This document shows positions 22,655 to 34,745 of a stretch of DNA of 64,000 nucleotides, one piece after another. The stretch spans positions 26,309,357 to 26,373,356 of the forward strand of contig NC_088178.1 in assembly GCF_028769735.1 (NCBI RefSeq). The letters run 5' to 3'. A program made the position numbers and the translations under genes. Origin of the DNA: Zonotrichia leucophrys gambelii. Lineage: Eukaryota; Chordata; Aves; Passeriformes; Passerellidae. The notes beneath the pieces were generated by a model that was given only the letters and a program-made list of their open reading frames with translations, searched no databases and had not been told where the DNA came from. Each line of letters opens with the position of its first letter. The first letter of the stretch is position 1.

Positions 22655-25600
22655 TTTTTACAGCATCCCTCCTGACAAATGTTAGGAGAAAGTGTTTCAA
22701 GCCTTCCCCTGAGGATGCTTTACTCCAACGGAAGCTGAGCGTTTTGGGCAGGGGTTGCAGGGCGAGGCTGCACTCTCCAGGGAGCCAGACTGAACATTTG
22801 TGACGGCTCCTCTGGCCTTAAAACGCACGAATTTGTGCATTTCCGTGCTAAATGGATTTTTCTGTGCGTAAATCACCAGGCACTATTTACAGTGAGTCAT
22901 CTGAAGGGAAGGATGCATCACTGCTGTGAGTTTGCTGGTGGCTCAGAGCTCACACTTGGTCAGAAATGGTGGGGAGGTTTTGGGTTGGGATTTCTCCCGT
23001 TTAACCCTTTCTAAGATGTCCCAGTGTCAGCCCTGCTGCTCCAGTGGTCAACATTATCTGGCCTGAGCCATGATTCAGCTTCTGCTTCTTCTTTTAAATA
23101 CCAAAACATAGGCAGAGATAGGTGCAAAAAGTGTGAAGAAACTGGATCCAAATGATGGTAAAAACAGCTCAAAGTGAACCCAGTGATGGGTGATTCTGTA
23201 TTTACAGAAGCCAGCAAGGTTCAGCAGAGCCCATTAAGGTTTCTGAGTCAGGTCAGTGCTTTGTCAGGACAGCTGCATGGTGAACTGTGCACCTAATGCA
23301 CTTTTAATGAAAATGTTATCCTCTGGAGCAAGGCCAGGTACGGCTAGAGCAGCAGCAAAGACCCTCCTTTCCCTAGAAATCATGGGAAAAGATATTACAG
23401 CTATTTCATAAGCTTGTATGTTTTAAAAGTCTAAGAAACCCAGCCCACATCAACAGCAGAGAGAGCAGGCTTCCACACGGACACGTCATTTAATCACAAT
23501 TTAATAAGGCTCCTGTATCAGACTTTCGTAATGAAACTTTTGGGCAGATCCAAACAAAGGGGTCAGTGTGGGAGAGAAGAATGCAGCCTTTGATTCAGGG
23601 TTTCTTTTTAGGGTTCACGATGGTTCGTTTTCAGCAAGCTGCTGGCGAAGTGAAATGCTTTCCGCATGCCAACTGTTACCTCATAAATGGACCTTGTGAA
23701 AAGTAATTTGTGATCACAAGATGATTATCAGCCTCCTCAGCCCAGCTCCTGTGAGAAGGGCGAGTTCTTCTTCCCTTGAAGAAGCCCTTGGGTGTTCAGT
23801 CCTTCCACAAGTGCTCCAGAGAGGTGTTTAGGGCCTGGATGACAAAAGGGTGTTATTTTAATAATACAGCAAAGCTGCTGGGAGCAAAAAAGCTGGACTT
23901 GTACAAATGTGCTCAGCATGGTGGGCTTGGGAGGACATGAAGGCAATGATGGATCAGGCAGAGGTGAGCTGCCTGCACTGAGGAACAAAATCTGCTGTGC
24001 CAAAGGATGCCAGAGAATCTTCATTCCCCTCCAGTGTCCATATTCTGGGGGCTTGTTGTGTGAGCTGGTAACTCACTGAGAGGTGAAGAGGGCCATGAAT
24101 GATCTGGAAAAGGTCAATGAAGGTGGCATGAGGAGGAGAAAGGTGTCTTTGCTGTCAGTGTGAGACTCTTGGTGTTGCTATTCCTCTTGCTCACCAGCCG
24201 TGTAATTATTTGTGGTCCCCCTTGATCTGCAGAGCTGGGATGGGGGCCCAGGACCCACAAAGGAGGTGCATCCACCACCTACTGATGGACAGCATCATCT
24301 GAAGATGCAGCTTCCATCCCCGGAGGAAATAAAACACAACTTCTGAGCATTTTCAAGGCATAAATTTAGTTGGTTCATGCAGTGCCTGGACAGCTTTGGC
24401 CCAAAAGGACAAGCTGGAAAATACAGACTGGTTTTGGTTTTTTAATCCACAATTTGATGACTATTTCCAGAGTCTTTTAGTTCCAGTCTTTCTGATTTCT
24501 TGAAAAGGTCATGCTTGCCTGTTTTGGGTTGTCATTAACTTGTTTTTAACCAGCCCTTGAGGTATGGTGTGTGCTGAGCATTGAACTGGCACTGAAGTGG
24601 TGGAATCTCCAGCATTTTGTCATGGATGGTTTTCCTTGTTTTTCCATTAGCAGGACCCTCCCGGTGTGCCATGTGTGGCAGCATGTTGTTCCCAAGGATT
24701 CCTGCAGCCCATTCCTGGGGCTGCTCAGCTTTAATTTCATCCCTCATCTGTTCTCTTCTCATAAATGTTACACAGGCATTGGGCTGGGCAGTTGCGTTTT
24801 GCGTATCGGAAAAAAGAACTAAACTCTCCAGTGATTCTCACTGCAAGGAAGGATTTACTGGAGGAAAAAATAATTTAGAGTTGTTTTTTTCTTGTGAAGC
24901 TCTTTGAGGCTGAGCTTCACATCGCTGTCATCCCTGGTGTGGTGTTGGGAGGCACAAAATTGTCAGAATTGATGTGAGCTGAGCAAGGCTCATCCAGTGT
25001 GGGCTCCTGTTCACCTGGAGCTCCCTGTCCAGATGGGTTGGGCTGTTTTTCTGACCGTTTCCATGTTTCTGACAGTTTTTGTGTTTCTGGCTGAGCTTGC
25101 TGACAAATGCCATGTGCTGTCTTGCTTTTCCCTGCCATGAGTGACATGGTGGCTCTGGTTAGGATGGAGTAAAGTGTTGCATCAGTTCCTTTGCTTGGAA
25201 GAGCCACAGATGGATGAAGGTGAGGGCTTCTCTTTAACACATCACATTTGAAGCTCAGGAAGCCTCCAGCAGTGTATGCATAAATTCCATGATGGGACAA
25301 TGGGCAGGCAGCTGTCCTGGCTCCTAAATGTCTCCGTAACTGTTATCTCTTTAATATTAAACAAGGACAACTTAGATTTTCTTTATCTTGCTCTAATGCT
25401 GCAGAAATGTTGGAATTACAGAACCAGACCCTTTGCTATTCTTTTTGTTGTTCACCAATCTGTTTTTTTGTAGTGGTGCAAGGTGGATTAAGATCCTGTC
25501 TGAAGAGAGAACCCTCCTTTCCCTTTAAGAAAAAAGCAATAAGGTGAAGCACAAGAATTCATGAGAGTTACTTATGAATACCAGGGTGGCAAAAATACAC

Positions 25601-26301
25601 CTTCCTGAGGGGAGAGACAGTGGGTGATAGGTGAGGGGAGAGGGATTTTGTGCCTGTCTGCTGCAGGTTAAATGCAGGATGTGGTATCCCCCTCATCACT
25701 CACTCATCTTTCATAGCCATCCTTTCTAGCAAAGCTTTGCCTGTTATCTTTGGCTGCTCTGAGGTAGGGTATTATATCCCTGGCTGCATCTGATACTAAC
25801 AAAATGTGGCTGAAACAAAATATAAAGTTCTCAAAGCAAGCCTTGCTTTCATATTTTTACATCAGAAAGCAGGGCATTTGTCCATCGGTGGCTCCAATAC
25901 CATTGTGGGGAACAAAGACAGCCCCTTTGCAGGCTCTCCATAAATAAGCCTTGCTGCTCCTCAACCTAGTTTTCCTGGCAAAATCTTTTGCTTTCTCATG
26001 TGTCAGAAGACCTTCCCAAAGCTGCTGCTGAAGCGCCAAATGCCTCTCTAAAGAGTTTTGCAGAAGCTGAGGTTCCATAGTCTCTCCTTAAATCAGAGCT
26101 GAACACTTTGGAGTGTGTCTGCCTTCCACGTGATGCTGTTTCCAAAATTCAGGCCGTTTCTGCCTGCTGCAGGTCCTCCTGTTGGGCCACTAGAGCACCC
26201 AAAAGCTGAGTCACATCCTAGCCCTTGATGTCCCACCACAGCCCTGGTGTTGGGCTGGCTCCAGCATGGTGAGCACTGCTCTGCCAGCTCCAGTCTGTGC
26301 C
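22655..26301. other. Gene-free stretch
   Basis: I recognise no gene. The AT-rich, repeat-free section 23280-23720 contains the perfect palindrome TTGTGATCACAA at 23708-23719 and could be conserved non-coding DNA. Other open frames (up to 127 codons, 24917-25300) show no domain. Confidence 0.6.
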
Positions 26302-26412
26302 AACTGGAGGGATTTAAAAGAAATGTAGATGTGGCACTTGGGGACATGTTTGGTGCTGGGTTAATGGTTGGACTCAGTGGTCTTTTCCAGCCTAAGTGAT
26401 TCTGTGATTCTC
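26302..26412 (+). mobile_element. CR1 LINE 3' end of a different subfamily
   Basis: GGATTTAAAAGAAATGTAGA, GGTTAATGGTTGGACTCAGT and GTCTTTTCCAGCCTAAGTGA followed by ATTCTGTGATTCT match the 3' end of an older avian CR1 type, distinct from the GGTTCCTTCCAACCC type at 22.6 kb. Sense is plus. About 110 bases remain. Confidence 0.88.
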
Positions 26413-27830
26413 TGCCTTCTGCAGTGGAGGATGTGCCCTTTCTCTTTTTTGCTCACTCACGTCTCCACAAAGCCTTGTACATAGTTGTAGTTCTGGGGAG
26501 CTCCTGTGTTCCTGAGTGCCAAAATAAAAAGCTGAAAAAGGGCAATGATGTGACAGGGCACGGTGCTTTCCACCAGTGGCTAAAGCTCTCCAGAGGAGGA
26601 GGAAGCAGCATGAAGGTTGCACCTTACCTGGCTGGCAGCAGTGTCTCCCAAAGGAGTGCATCCCTGTGTCCATCAGTGCTGGCTCTCCAGGAAAACTCCT
26701 CTGCTGGGAAACCTTGTGTGGTCAACACAAACATCCCTTGTCTCCAGCTGGCCGTGGCTTGAGCTCTGGGAATTCCCAGCAGAGGTGATCCAAGGGCAGT
26801 GCATGTGGCTGGGAGGGAGTGCTCCTTTTGGAGACCACGGTGGCTGCCACCTCCTCACAGGGGACAGTCCCATTCCTCAGTCCCCCACTGATATGGGGCT
26901 GGAAGGACCCTCACAGCACCCAGAACCACATCAGCTCCCTCTGAGTGTGATGCCCTTCCTAACTTAGATTTTGAAGTCCTTCCACCTCTGTTGCTACCTC
27001 TTGTGAAGCAGCTGCTGGGTAGCCCTGATGTGGAGTGACCTGCACTCACCACTTAGCAGGGAAGGAATAAAAATGCCTGCAGCATTCCAGCACCTGGCAC
27101 AGGAAAGGTGGTTTTCCATCTATTGCTGAGATATCAAGGACAGAGGAAGCACAGAAGCAGCTCTGGAGGAGCCAGGCAGAAGGGCTGGAAGCGTAGGAAG
27201 CGTTGGCCAAATAAAAGTGGAGGATGTTTAGGGTGTGAAATCGGGAAGTGTCTTCAGGAAGCTGGTAGGAAAATTCAGCTGAGATAGGAGAGGGGACAAC
27301 AAGAATGCTGAGAGGGGGAGGAGGGGCACTCTGCCTTGTTTAGCTGTGTTTATAGAAAATTGGACCATCCCCAATTCTTGTTCAGTCCTGAGCTGCCCAG
27401 ATTTCCCTGCCCGCCCCATCCCTGTGATTCCCAGTCAGGAAGTGGTGCTGGTGTGTGTGCAGGGTTATTTTGGGGCTGGAGGCTATTTCAAGAAGCATCA
27501 GCAAGGCCAAGCTCATCAGTGCTGTCACATATGGACTTTGAGGGGGTGAACTTGGCTCATCAAGGAAAGAAAAAGACCAAACTTGGCAAATCAAAATTAA
27601 CATGTTTGGGCTGTCTAAAAGCAAAGAACAGTGGAAGGAAATGGACTTTTTTTTTTTTTTCTTTTTCCACAACTGCCACTGAAGGTCTCAATGAGTTGCA
27701 GGAGGCATCTCTGTTTTATACAACTTAAATGAAAGATCTCTTCTTTTTTCCTCTTCTTTTAACAGAGAATAAAATGAGCATGTACGACCTCCCAGGATGG
27801 TAACAGGTATCATTTAATCTTGAAGGAAGA
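26413..27830. other. Gene-free stretch with poly-T tract
   Basis: I recognise no gene or mobile element. A poly-T tract lies at 27647-27660. Overlapping frames of up to 130 codons occur on both strands at 27336-27728 but are not protein-like. Confidence 0.6.
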
Positions 27831-27920
27831 GCACTGGACAATACTCTCAAGCATAGGGTAGGATTCCATGATCCTTAGGGGGCCCTTCCAAGCCAGGATG
27901 CTCTGATTCACTGATTCACT
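27831..27920 (+). mobile_element. CR1 LINE 3' end, third subfamily type
   Basis: The pieces ACTCTCAAGCATAGGGTAGG, TCCATGATCCTTAGG and CCCTTCCAAGCCAGGATGCT are followed by two copies of ATTCACTG. This matches the CR1 3' end in which '...ATGATCCTTGTGGGTCCC' precedes an octamer tail. Sense is plus and about 90 bases remain. Confidence 0.82.
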
Positions 27921-28505
27921 GGCTTGCTCTCTTGCACAGAAGTGTTGGCACTAAAAATTCTCAGTTTTATGTCTCTAAGTCACCTCCAAGTTCTGGTGTG
28001 GTAGAGATTAGTGAAAATGGTCTTGTTAAACAACAACAAATTCTTGGGATGTGATCCCAAGGCAGGGCTTTAAAGCTACAAATGATGAAATACGTGGGAC
28101 AAATTAAAGGTAATAATCTTTATAGTCCTTCATGTCCAATCCATCCAATCCATCATTAATTGTGCATGCTGTGGTCACTCCAAAATTCACTGCTGCAGGA
28201 AATCATGCAAGCCAAATGTCCTGGCTGCTATAACTTTATTTTTTGAGGAATGTTTTAATTTCACACTCATCAGTGGCATGTCTAGGTTAGCCAGGCAGCA
28301 CAAGAAGTGTCTTTATTCACCTTTCAAGACATCACATGGTTCATGGGGAGGAATTATTTCTCATTTGTGTACAATAATGACAGAAGGTGGCCATTGCTGG
28401 AGGGGAAGGAATCACTTTCTTCTTCATTACACTTCACTCACACTTGGGGCAAGAGGCTTCACAGGAGAGATGTGAGATCTGTAAGCAAGGCTGATATTAC
28501 CATAT

Positions 28506-28529
28506 ATTTGATTTAAATTTTAATCAAAT
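28506..28529. repeat. 24-bp near-perfect palindrome
   Basis: ATTTGATT at 28506-28513 pairs exactly with AATCAAAT at 28522-28529, and most of the eight bases between them also pair. It is AT-rich and small; it could be a chance or protein-binding palindrome. Confidence 0.7.
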
Positions 28530-29034
28530 GGAATTGTTTTTCAAATACAGATAACGCAGCAATGGCTCCAAAAATAAAACACAGACAAGCAATCTATCAG
28601 GCATGTCTGTCAGCAAAACAGACTCCATCTCATAAACCTGCCAAAACAACCCTTTGCTTCAAACAATAAAAACTGGGAGGAATGGAAAACCTCAACTTTA
28701 AAAAGATTTGTATGTTAAAAAAAAAAAAATTAAAAATCTCCCTAGCTCTCAATCGGTGTGATTTGGAAAAGGTTAATGTAAAAATGAAAGCCATTCAATA
28801 AATCTTTTAGTGGAGATCAAAAGCAATGAGTGCAGGAAACCAGAAAATTGATGATACGACATTTTCCGACACTCCATAACATTCATATTATTCAGGGAGC
28901 TGCCAACCACAATTGTTTGAATGCTCTTTTAACTGATGTTGTTACTTGAACTCATAAGCCAGCCACTGGTCTCCCCAAGGAAAACCATATGGGAAGACAG
29001 TAGCTCAATTAAAAGTAATGTGGTGTGTGGCTCT

Positions 29035-29098
29035 TAATCCTAGCTTGAGCCCTTGTGCCAGCAAGCTCTTAAGTGTGTGCTTAAATTTAAGCCTGTAC
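29035..29098. repeat. Possible ancient amniote repeat fragment
   Basis: GTGCCAGCAAGCTCTTAAGT followed by GTGTGCTTAAATTTAAGCC resembles the same old TTAAG-rich amniote repeat suspected at 3.39 kb. I cannot name the family and the match is short. Confidence 0.35.
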
Positions 29099-32000
29099 TG
29101 AATTTTTGTCTGTTTTATGAGCGTTTCTTGAGCAAAACCTCCAAAATAATATTTTGCAGAGGGTCTGCTGTGCACACGGCCTGTGCTCAGAGGTGGCACC
29201 TACGTTCTCCTGGGTGCACTGGGCTCTGCCAGGATTTCAGGACAGTTTCTGCCGTGGGTGAACATGGATTTGTGATTGCAAAGCCTGGTTTGAATCCTGT
29301 CTCCCTCTAGTGTTGTGAAAACTCTTGGAAAAGGACTCAAAGGGGGTGCTGGTGATTCAATGCCCAAGGTGCTCTCCTGGCTGAGGGAGCAGCAAACTGA
29401 GGCCTACGAGATCCGAGGATGGCCTGAGGGGAGGGCTTGGAGGCACTCTGGATGGGGAGAGCTCGGAGCAGCTCTGGATGGGGAATGCTCACTCCCATCT
29501 CACTCACCCTGTGAGCAGAGCTGCTGCTGGTGGTTTGGCTGATAGTTCAGGCCCATTTTGGCTGGGTTCTGCTGCATCTCCTGCTCTGCTGCAGGCACGG
29601 CTGCTCCGTTGCGTGCCGGCGTCTGTGCTGGCTGTGAGTCTGGCATCCTCCTGCCTCTCCTGGAAATTAGTGACATCTGAAGGGAGGGAATGATGAAAAC
29701 AAGATATGGGAAGCTCATTTGCATGTGGGGAGAAAAATATGGGTGTTTGGGGCTCCCTGTGGGTCACACAGGTTGGGTTGTGCCCCTCTCATTGCATGCT
29801 AGGCGGTGTCCACAGGGCCCAAGAGATGCTCTACAGGGAGGTGGTGGCATGGAATTGTTCTCCCCTGGTCAGGCTGCCATGGCTGGTCCCAGCAGATGGG
29901 AACAGCGTGTGGAAGGGAGCTGAAAATGTGCTTGTTTTCCTTTGCCTCCCCTTTGATGGGAGCAGTGCTGCCTGCACCTTGGCTGTGCGCTCACAATGGA
30001 CAATGTCCCATGGAAGATGTGCCAGCTTCACTTCTTTTCCCATGGTATTTTACCACTCATTAATCCTTTTGATTTTTAGCCTCTTTGAAGCCCAGGGTTT
30101 GGAAGTCTTTCAGCTCCCACTGAAGTGGGACATGAAAACACTTCAACCAGTGCAAAAGTTTAAACCCCTTATTCATCCACCCTGGAAAGGCTTCGGCTTG
30201 ATACGCTGACAATAACTGACTTTATTATGTTTATCTTTTGGCAATATCTCCTTCTGCAATTGATAGTGCCTGGGGTTTTCCCTGTGCCAGGTTGAATTTC
30301 CAGTCCCAGTGAATGAACCAGGCTGCCAGGCTGAGCCATGTGCAGGGCAGGCCGTGATTTCCGTGGTAAATACAAAGAAGAGTAAAATAAACATGTAGCC
30401 CAACAGCACACGCAGACACACACATATGATAAAAAGTCTGGTCTTTCACCTAATTTAGACCAGAAAATTGGCATATGATTTTATTGTTCAGGCAGACTCC
30501 AAGAACACAAACATATTTTTTCCTTCAAAACGAGAACTGCCAAAATATAAAGAATGATATCTGCTGGTTTGGGCTAATTGGGATTAACTGTTTCCTGACT
30601 GCTTTTTGTGGAACAAGTGGTATTTTATAACAGCAACACTTCCAAGTCTGGCTCAGGGAAATCGCTGTACCCAGCCACCAGATCAATGCAGGACAAACTT
30701 TCTGACCTGTGTCTTTGAAAAGGGATGAAAAAGGAATAGTCTCTCTTCCCAAAATCTCAGCCTTATGCTGCCAGCCCAGCTCCTGCTGCAGCATGGAGAG
30801 GTGAATTTAGAACAGCCAAGCCAGACAGGAAAGCATGACACGGAAAATGCTGAGCTTTCCGCAGTTTGGTTCCATTTTAATTAGCATTTTCTGCACACTT
30901 TTGATTTCCGATTTTCCTGCCCAGCTGTTGAGACTATTCATATTTCTGGAAATGTTTCCAAAAGGCAGAGGGAAAAAAAGCACAATCCTATGGCCAACCC
31001 AAGTGCTTAATTAAAATAGCTGGAATTAGAATAACATTGCAATTAGAGTTGTGTCTATTGGCCTTCCGGGGTTTAGGATCTGTGCTTTCAAGTTTTTTGC
31101 TGTAAACATGGGTCTGGAAATTTATCTTGGTTTCAAAATAGCCAAACGTTGCAAAACCCACCAGAAGGAGGGAGAGAGCTGGGAACACTGGCCCTGCAGG
31201 AGGATAGGGCAGAACACACCCATTGCCTGTGGCTCTGTTTGGGATGTTGAAATAGATACAGGGGGGAAAAATAAAATCCCACTTTCTGTAAGGGCTGATT
31301 TGAAGAATCCCACTGCAAAAGCAGTGGAAAGCGTGGCATGCTCTACACAGAAAACATGCAGCTTATTTTTAGCCCCATTTCCTGGCACCTTGTGAATTAA
31401 CTGCTTCCAGAGCTGGAGCATGGGACAGGGATGGTCTGAGCCTCTGGAATTCTGGTGCTGGTGGTGAGATGGGGTGGCTGCTGCAACTGCAGAGCAGAGG
31501 GGGAGTTTTGCTGCAGCTCCCAGGGGATCTCTGGAGGCAGGGATGCCTGAGTGCTGCGGTGTGCCACTCAGCCAGATGTTGGTGCTGTGCTGGGAGCAGA
31601 GCGCACCTGCACACAAGCTGTTCCTGGGAGCAGGGACATGTGCAGCACGCAAGGCTGTCCCCAGGGATGCCATTGGGGCCACCAGCTCCAGCTCCAGCAG
31701 CCTTCTGGGGACATCAGCTGTCCTATCTCCAGGGACAGGGTGGAAAGGTGCTTTGTGCCCAGGGGGTATTATTTTCTGTATGAATTATTAAATTCTTTGC
31801 AAGAGGTCCCCGAGATGCTCCCCAGCCTAAATATATGCCCAAGATGTGAGCTGGCCCCTGAGAAAATAGAATCCCAAAGATCTGAGCTGACCCCCAGGAG
31901 AACAGCTGAGACAGATGCCATCAGAAGTGGGGATGTGCTGGCTTTCCTTGCTCTCAATAAAATTTTCAGTAATGCCACACAGGGATGATCCTCTGTCTGT

Positions 32001-32383
32001 CCCTGGATGACCTGGCATGCCAAGGGCTTCAGAGCATCATTTCCTTGTAAACTGGTCATGTTTTATTTATTCAATATTGTGCCAGGCTGTGTAAAGATGT
32101 GAGAGGAGATGAAAAGCCCTGGGGGAGAAAGAACTTTCTAGGAATGACATCTCCTTGGATGACCTTTAGGAATACATTGAAGCATATACATGAGCAGCAG
32201 GGAGAAGGATAAGGCAAATCTGTTTGCCCATGGATGCTTTCCTGAGCTGTGGGCATTTAAACTTCCCAGCAGAGCCCACTTTGGTGGATACAACAGGGAG
32301 ATCTCCCTACCCCTGCCAGTCTGGTTTTGCTGCTGGGTCATTGAGGGAACCACTAAACCAGCCGAGGGAACATTGATTTTGAG

Positions 32384-32515
32384 TTCACAGGATCACAGAA
32401 TATTCTGATTTGGAAGGATCATTGAGTAAGTGGCCCAAACAGGGATCAAACCCACACCCTTGGAGTTATTAGCATCATCAGCACCATGCTCTAACCAACT
32501 GAGCTCATCTCGCTG
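32384..32515 (-). mobile_element. TguSINE1-like SINE: tRNA-Ile head with CR1-type tail
   Basis: Read on the minus strand, 32515-32431 begins GAGATGAGCTCAGTTGGTTA (tRNA A-box region), passes through TAATAACTCCAAGG and ends GGGTTTGATCCC (B-box). This follows the tRNA-Ile(AAU) order. It joins directly to 32430-32384, whose plus-strand form TCACAGAATATTCTGATTTG is a CR1 3'-end signature. A tRNA-Ile head on a CR1 tail is the structure of TguSINE1, known from passerine birds and thought to be mobilised by CR1 enzymes. A 9-base insertion sits in the anticodon arm and the acceptor ends do not pair, so it is not a working tRNA gene. Confidence 0.87.
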
Positions 32516-33297
32516 GTTTGTTTGTTTAGTGTTGGATTCTGATGTGAAAATCTGAGGCAAATTAAGAAAAAACAAAGGAAAGATCTTTCTTGGGAGGAAA
32601 GAAAATCAGCCTCAGGAACCCACACTGTATTTCATAACTCTGAGGAGAAGAAAAAGTGAGTACATGGACAACCCTCCCCACCACCTGCATGAGAATAATT
32701 CTGAGTCTAGAAAATAAGTGATCCCACCAAAAGACCCCTGGCAAGGTAACAGGAACTCCCAGACCATGAAAAAAAGTGATGGATTTCCCCTCCTCTTTGC
32801 TGCTTTTGCCTCCCAGAATGTGTCACTGGATTCACCTTCGTTGATGTGATTTTCCCCTCCAAAGGAAGGGGGAGAGAAGCCCAGACCCCAACATCCTCAC
32901 ACCTGGCTCTGATTCCCGCTTGGAGCCCTAGAATTGATGATGTGCCAAGTGACAAGGCTCTGGCTTCAATTTGGGTGTCAAATGGGGAGAGGTGGCTCAT
33001 GAAAGATGGGTCTGGGGCAGGGCTCAGCTGGCAGCTGGCAGCAGCCAGGAGGAGGAGGAGGATGAGGAAGCACAGACATGGACCATGGGCAGACAGATGA
33101 TGCTCAGGCTGTAAAGGGATGAAGGCAGACTCCTGACAGCTGGGGAAGCCTCATGGCATGGCTGCCAAGGCTTTTGTGACCGTAGCATCTTATCTTCAAA
33201 GAGAAATATAAAGGTTTTGGTGTCTTGCATCGATCCTGGGAGCTGTGCACGTGCTTCAGGAACAGCAGCTTTCTGTCTCATTTTTACCTCTGCTTCT
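32516..33297. other. Gene-free stretch
   Basis: I recognise no gene or mobile element. A short GGA-rich run occurs near 33043-33067. Confidence 0.65.
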
Positions 33298-33412
33298 GAT
33301 TTACTCTGTCACCTCAGGCAAATCATTTAACCCTGGCTTCAACCTATTTTACGGGGATGTTGCAAGGCTTAATTAGGGCTTGTAAAAGATCTTGAGTTCC
33401 TGAGAGGTGCCT
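33298..33412 (+). mobile_element. MIR-like SINE remnant
   Basis: CTCAGGCAAATCATTTAACC, then TATTTTACGGGGATGTTGCA, AGGCTTAATTAGGG and GTAAAAGATCTTGAGTTCC follow the MIR consensus order: 'GACCTTGGGCAAGTCATTTAACC', 'CTGTAAAATGGGGAT', 'GTGAGGATTAAATGA' and the 3' 'GTAAAGCGCTTTGAG' part. MIR is an ancient tRNA-derived SINE shared by amniotes. This copy is old and lacks the tRNA head. Sense is plus. Confidence 0.75.
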
Positions 33413-34638
33413 GCTGGATTTGGGTGATTAATCACATGTTGATGGGAGAAATATTAGGGGGGTAAATCTGAGCAGTCAACAATAGGGCAGATGATATTTT
33501 TCCCTGGGGGAATAAGACAAGGGGGTTCTGAAAGCATGTACACATCAGGTTTATTAATTCTGGATATCAAGCTGTTGAAACTGTAGGGAGGCTCTGTGGT
33601 CAAAACCACAGAAATCTGACTGTATGGTTGAGATAAAGACACTTTGCATTTCCACAAAAATCAATCAAACGCACATAAATTAGGGTGTTTTCCCCCCAGA
33701 CTTCAAAGCCACAAAGGCGAACAATTTGCAAAGCTTCAAGTTTTGGAAATAAATGTTTGGCACTTGTTCTGAACACCACCGGAAAACACACTGAAATCAC
33801 CTTGTTAGTATTCATTGCTGTGGAGCAAAAGGGGAGATTATTCAGAGGAGCAGGAGGAGGGGAAGAAAAACCCCCCACATTTTGCCGGACTTTATGCAGT
33901 TTTTCGCATGACTGCCCAATTGCTTTCCCATATAGGAGAGGAGGGGGGAAATGCCAGGCTTTGTACAGTGATTTTCAGGATGACCCAGTTCTCCTTCTCT
34001 GCGGAAGAAACAGAGAGAGAGAGAGAACAGTCGCCTGCTGAACTCTGATTTTGGTTTATTTTTTCGGCCCAGTTCTTTTCTGCTGCAGTTTCATCTCCTT
34101 CAGTAGGCTGCTCCCTAATTTGCACCAGCACGATGAAAAGGAGCCGGGGCTTGGGAAGCAGAGCAGGCAAAGGCTGAGCAGCCTTTGATGGGCTTTAGAA
34201 TCCTGATGGTGACAAAGGGAGGGACCCGGCGCTGGGCTGGGTGTGCAGGGATTTGATTTGCCTCTGAATAGCGAGCAGGGCTCTCCAGGGCCGGGGTGAC
34301 TGCGAGGAATGCAGCGAGCCCTGGCTCCGACAAGCCAGGGTGATTTCATCCTCTTTTCAGAGACACGGCATAAATCAATATTGTTTTGTAGATCGCTTGG
34401 CTCGCCACACTTTCTTTTTCCTGGGGGAACATCCAGTGTCCGTGCGCTCTGGGAAGGATGCTGCAGGGGAGAGGGGGTGCCTGTGCCCTCTCCATGTGCA
34501 GCTCAGTGAAAACTGGATTTTTGTTCTTGCAGGGACCAAACAGAGCCAGCCAAAACCAGAGATTATCATCACTAAGGAATCCTGCCTGGGGAGCTCCCAC
34601 CAACCAAGAGAGCAGTTAGTTTGGGATATTTTAAAGCG

Positions 34639-34659
34639 TTTTTTTTTTTTTTTTTTTTT
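34639..34659. repeat. Poly-T tract
   Basis: About 21 consecutive T residues, the longest uninterrupted homopolymer I noted in the window. Confidence 0.85.
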
Positions 34660-34729
34660 ATAGCAAGGCAGTTTTAGTTGAGCTAAATGAAGCTTATTGC
34701 AGTGGGGAATTCAGCGTGCACATGCTTAA

Positions 34730-34745
34730 CAATCTTTAAAGATTG
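34730..34745. repeat. Perfect 16-bp palindrome
   Basis: CAATCTTTAAAGATTG is its own reverse complement. The halves contain ATCTTTAA/TTAAAGAT words loosely like TCF/LEF sites (CTTTGWW), but no binding role can be shown from sequence alone. Confidence 0.85.

Larger units (their letters stand above)
27921..32383. other. Gene-free stretch, candidate conserved block and longest open frame
   Basis: The section 28480-28960 is AT-rich and repeat-free, with a near-palindrome at 28506-28529, a poly-A run at 28717-28729 and SOX-like ACAATTG words. The longest Met-initiated frame of the window (186 codons, minus strand, 31122-31682) lies in GC-rich sequence. It is overlapped by open frames on the other strand and has no recognisable domain, so I do not call it a gene. 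CpG is locally dense at 29595-29625. Confidence 0.6.

Noticed and set aside
29706..30209. 167-codon plus-strand frame
   Set aside because: No recognisable domain, overlapping frames on both strands, and no splice or promoter context.
31122..31682. Longest open frame (186 codons, minus strand)
   Set aside because: It lies in GC-rich sequence where stops are rare, open frames overlap it on the plus strand, and no domain, signal peptide or splice context is recognisable.
32431..32515. Functional tRNA-Ile gene
   Set aside because: The acceptor ends do not pair, a 9-nt insertion disrupts the anticodon arm, and the sequence is fused to a CR1-type tail, so it is a SINE head.
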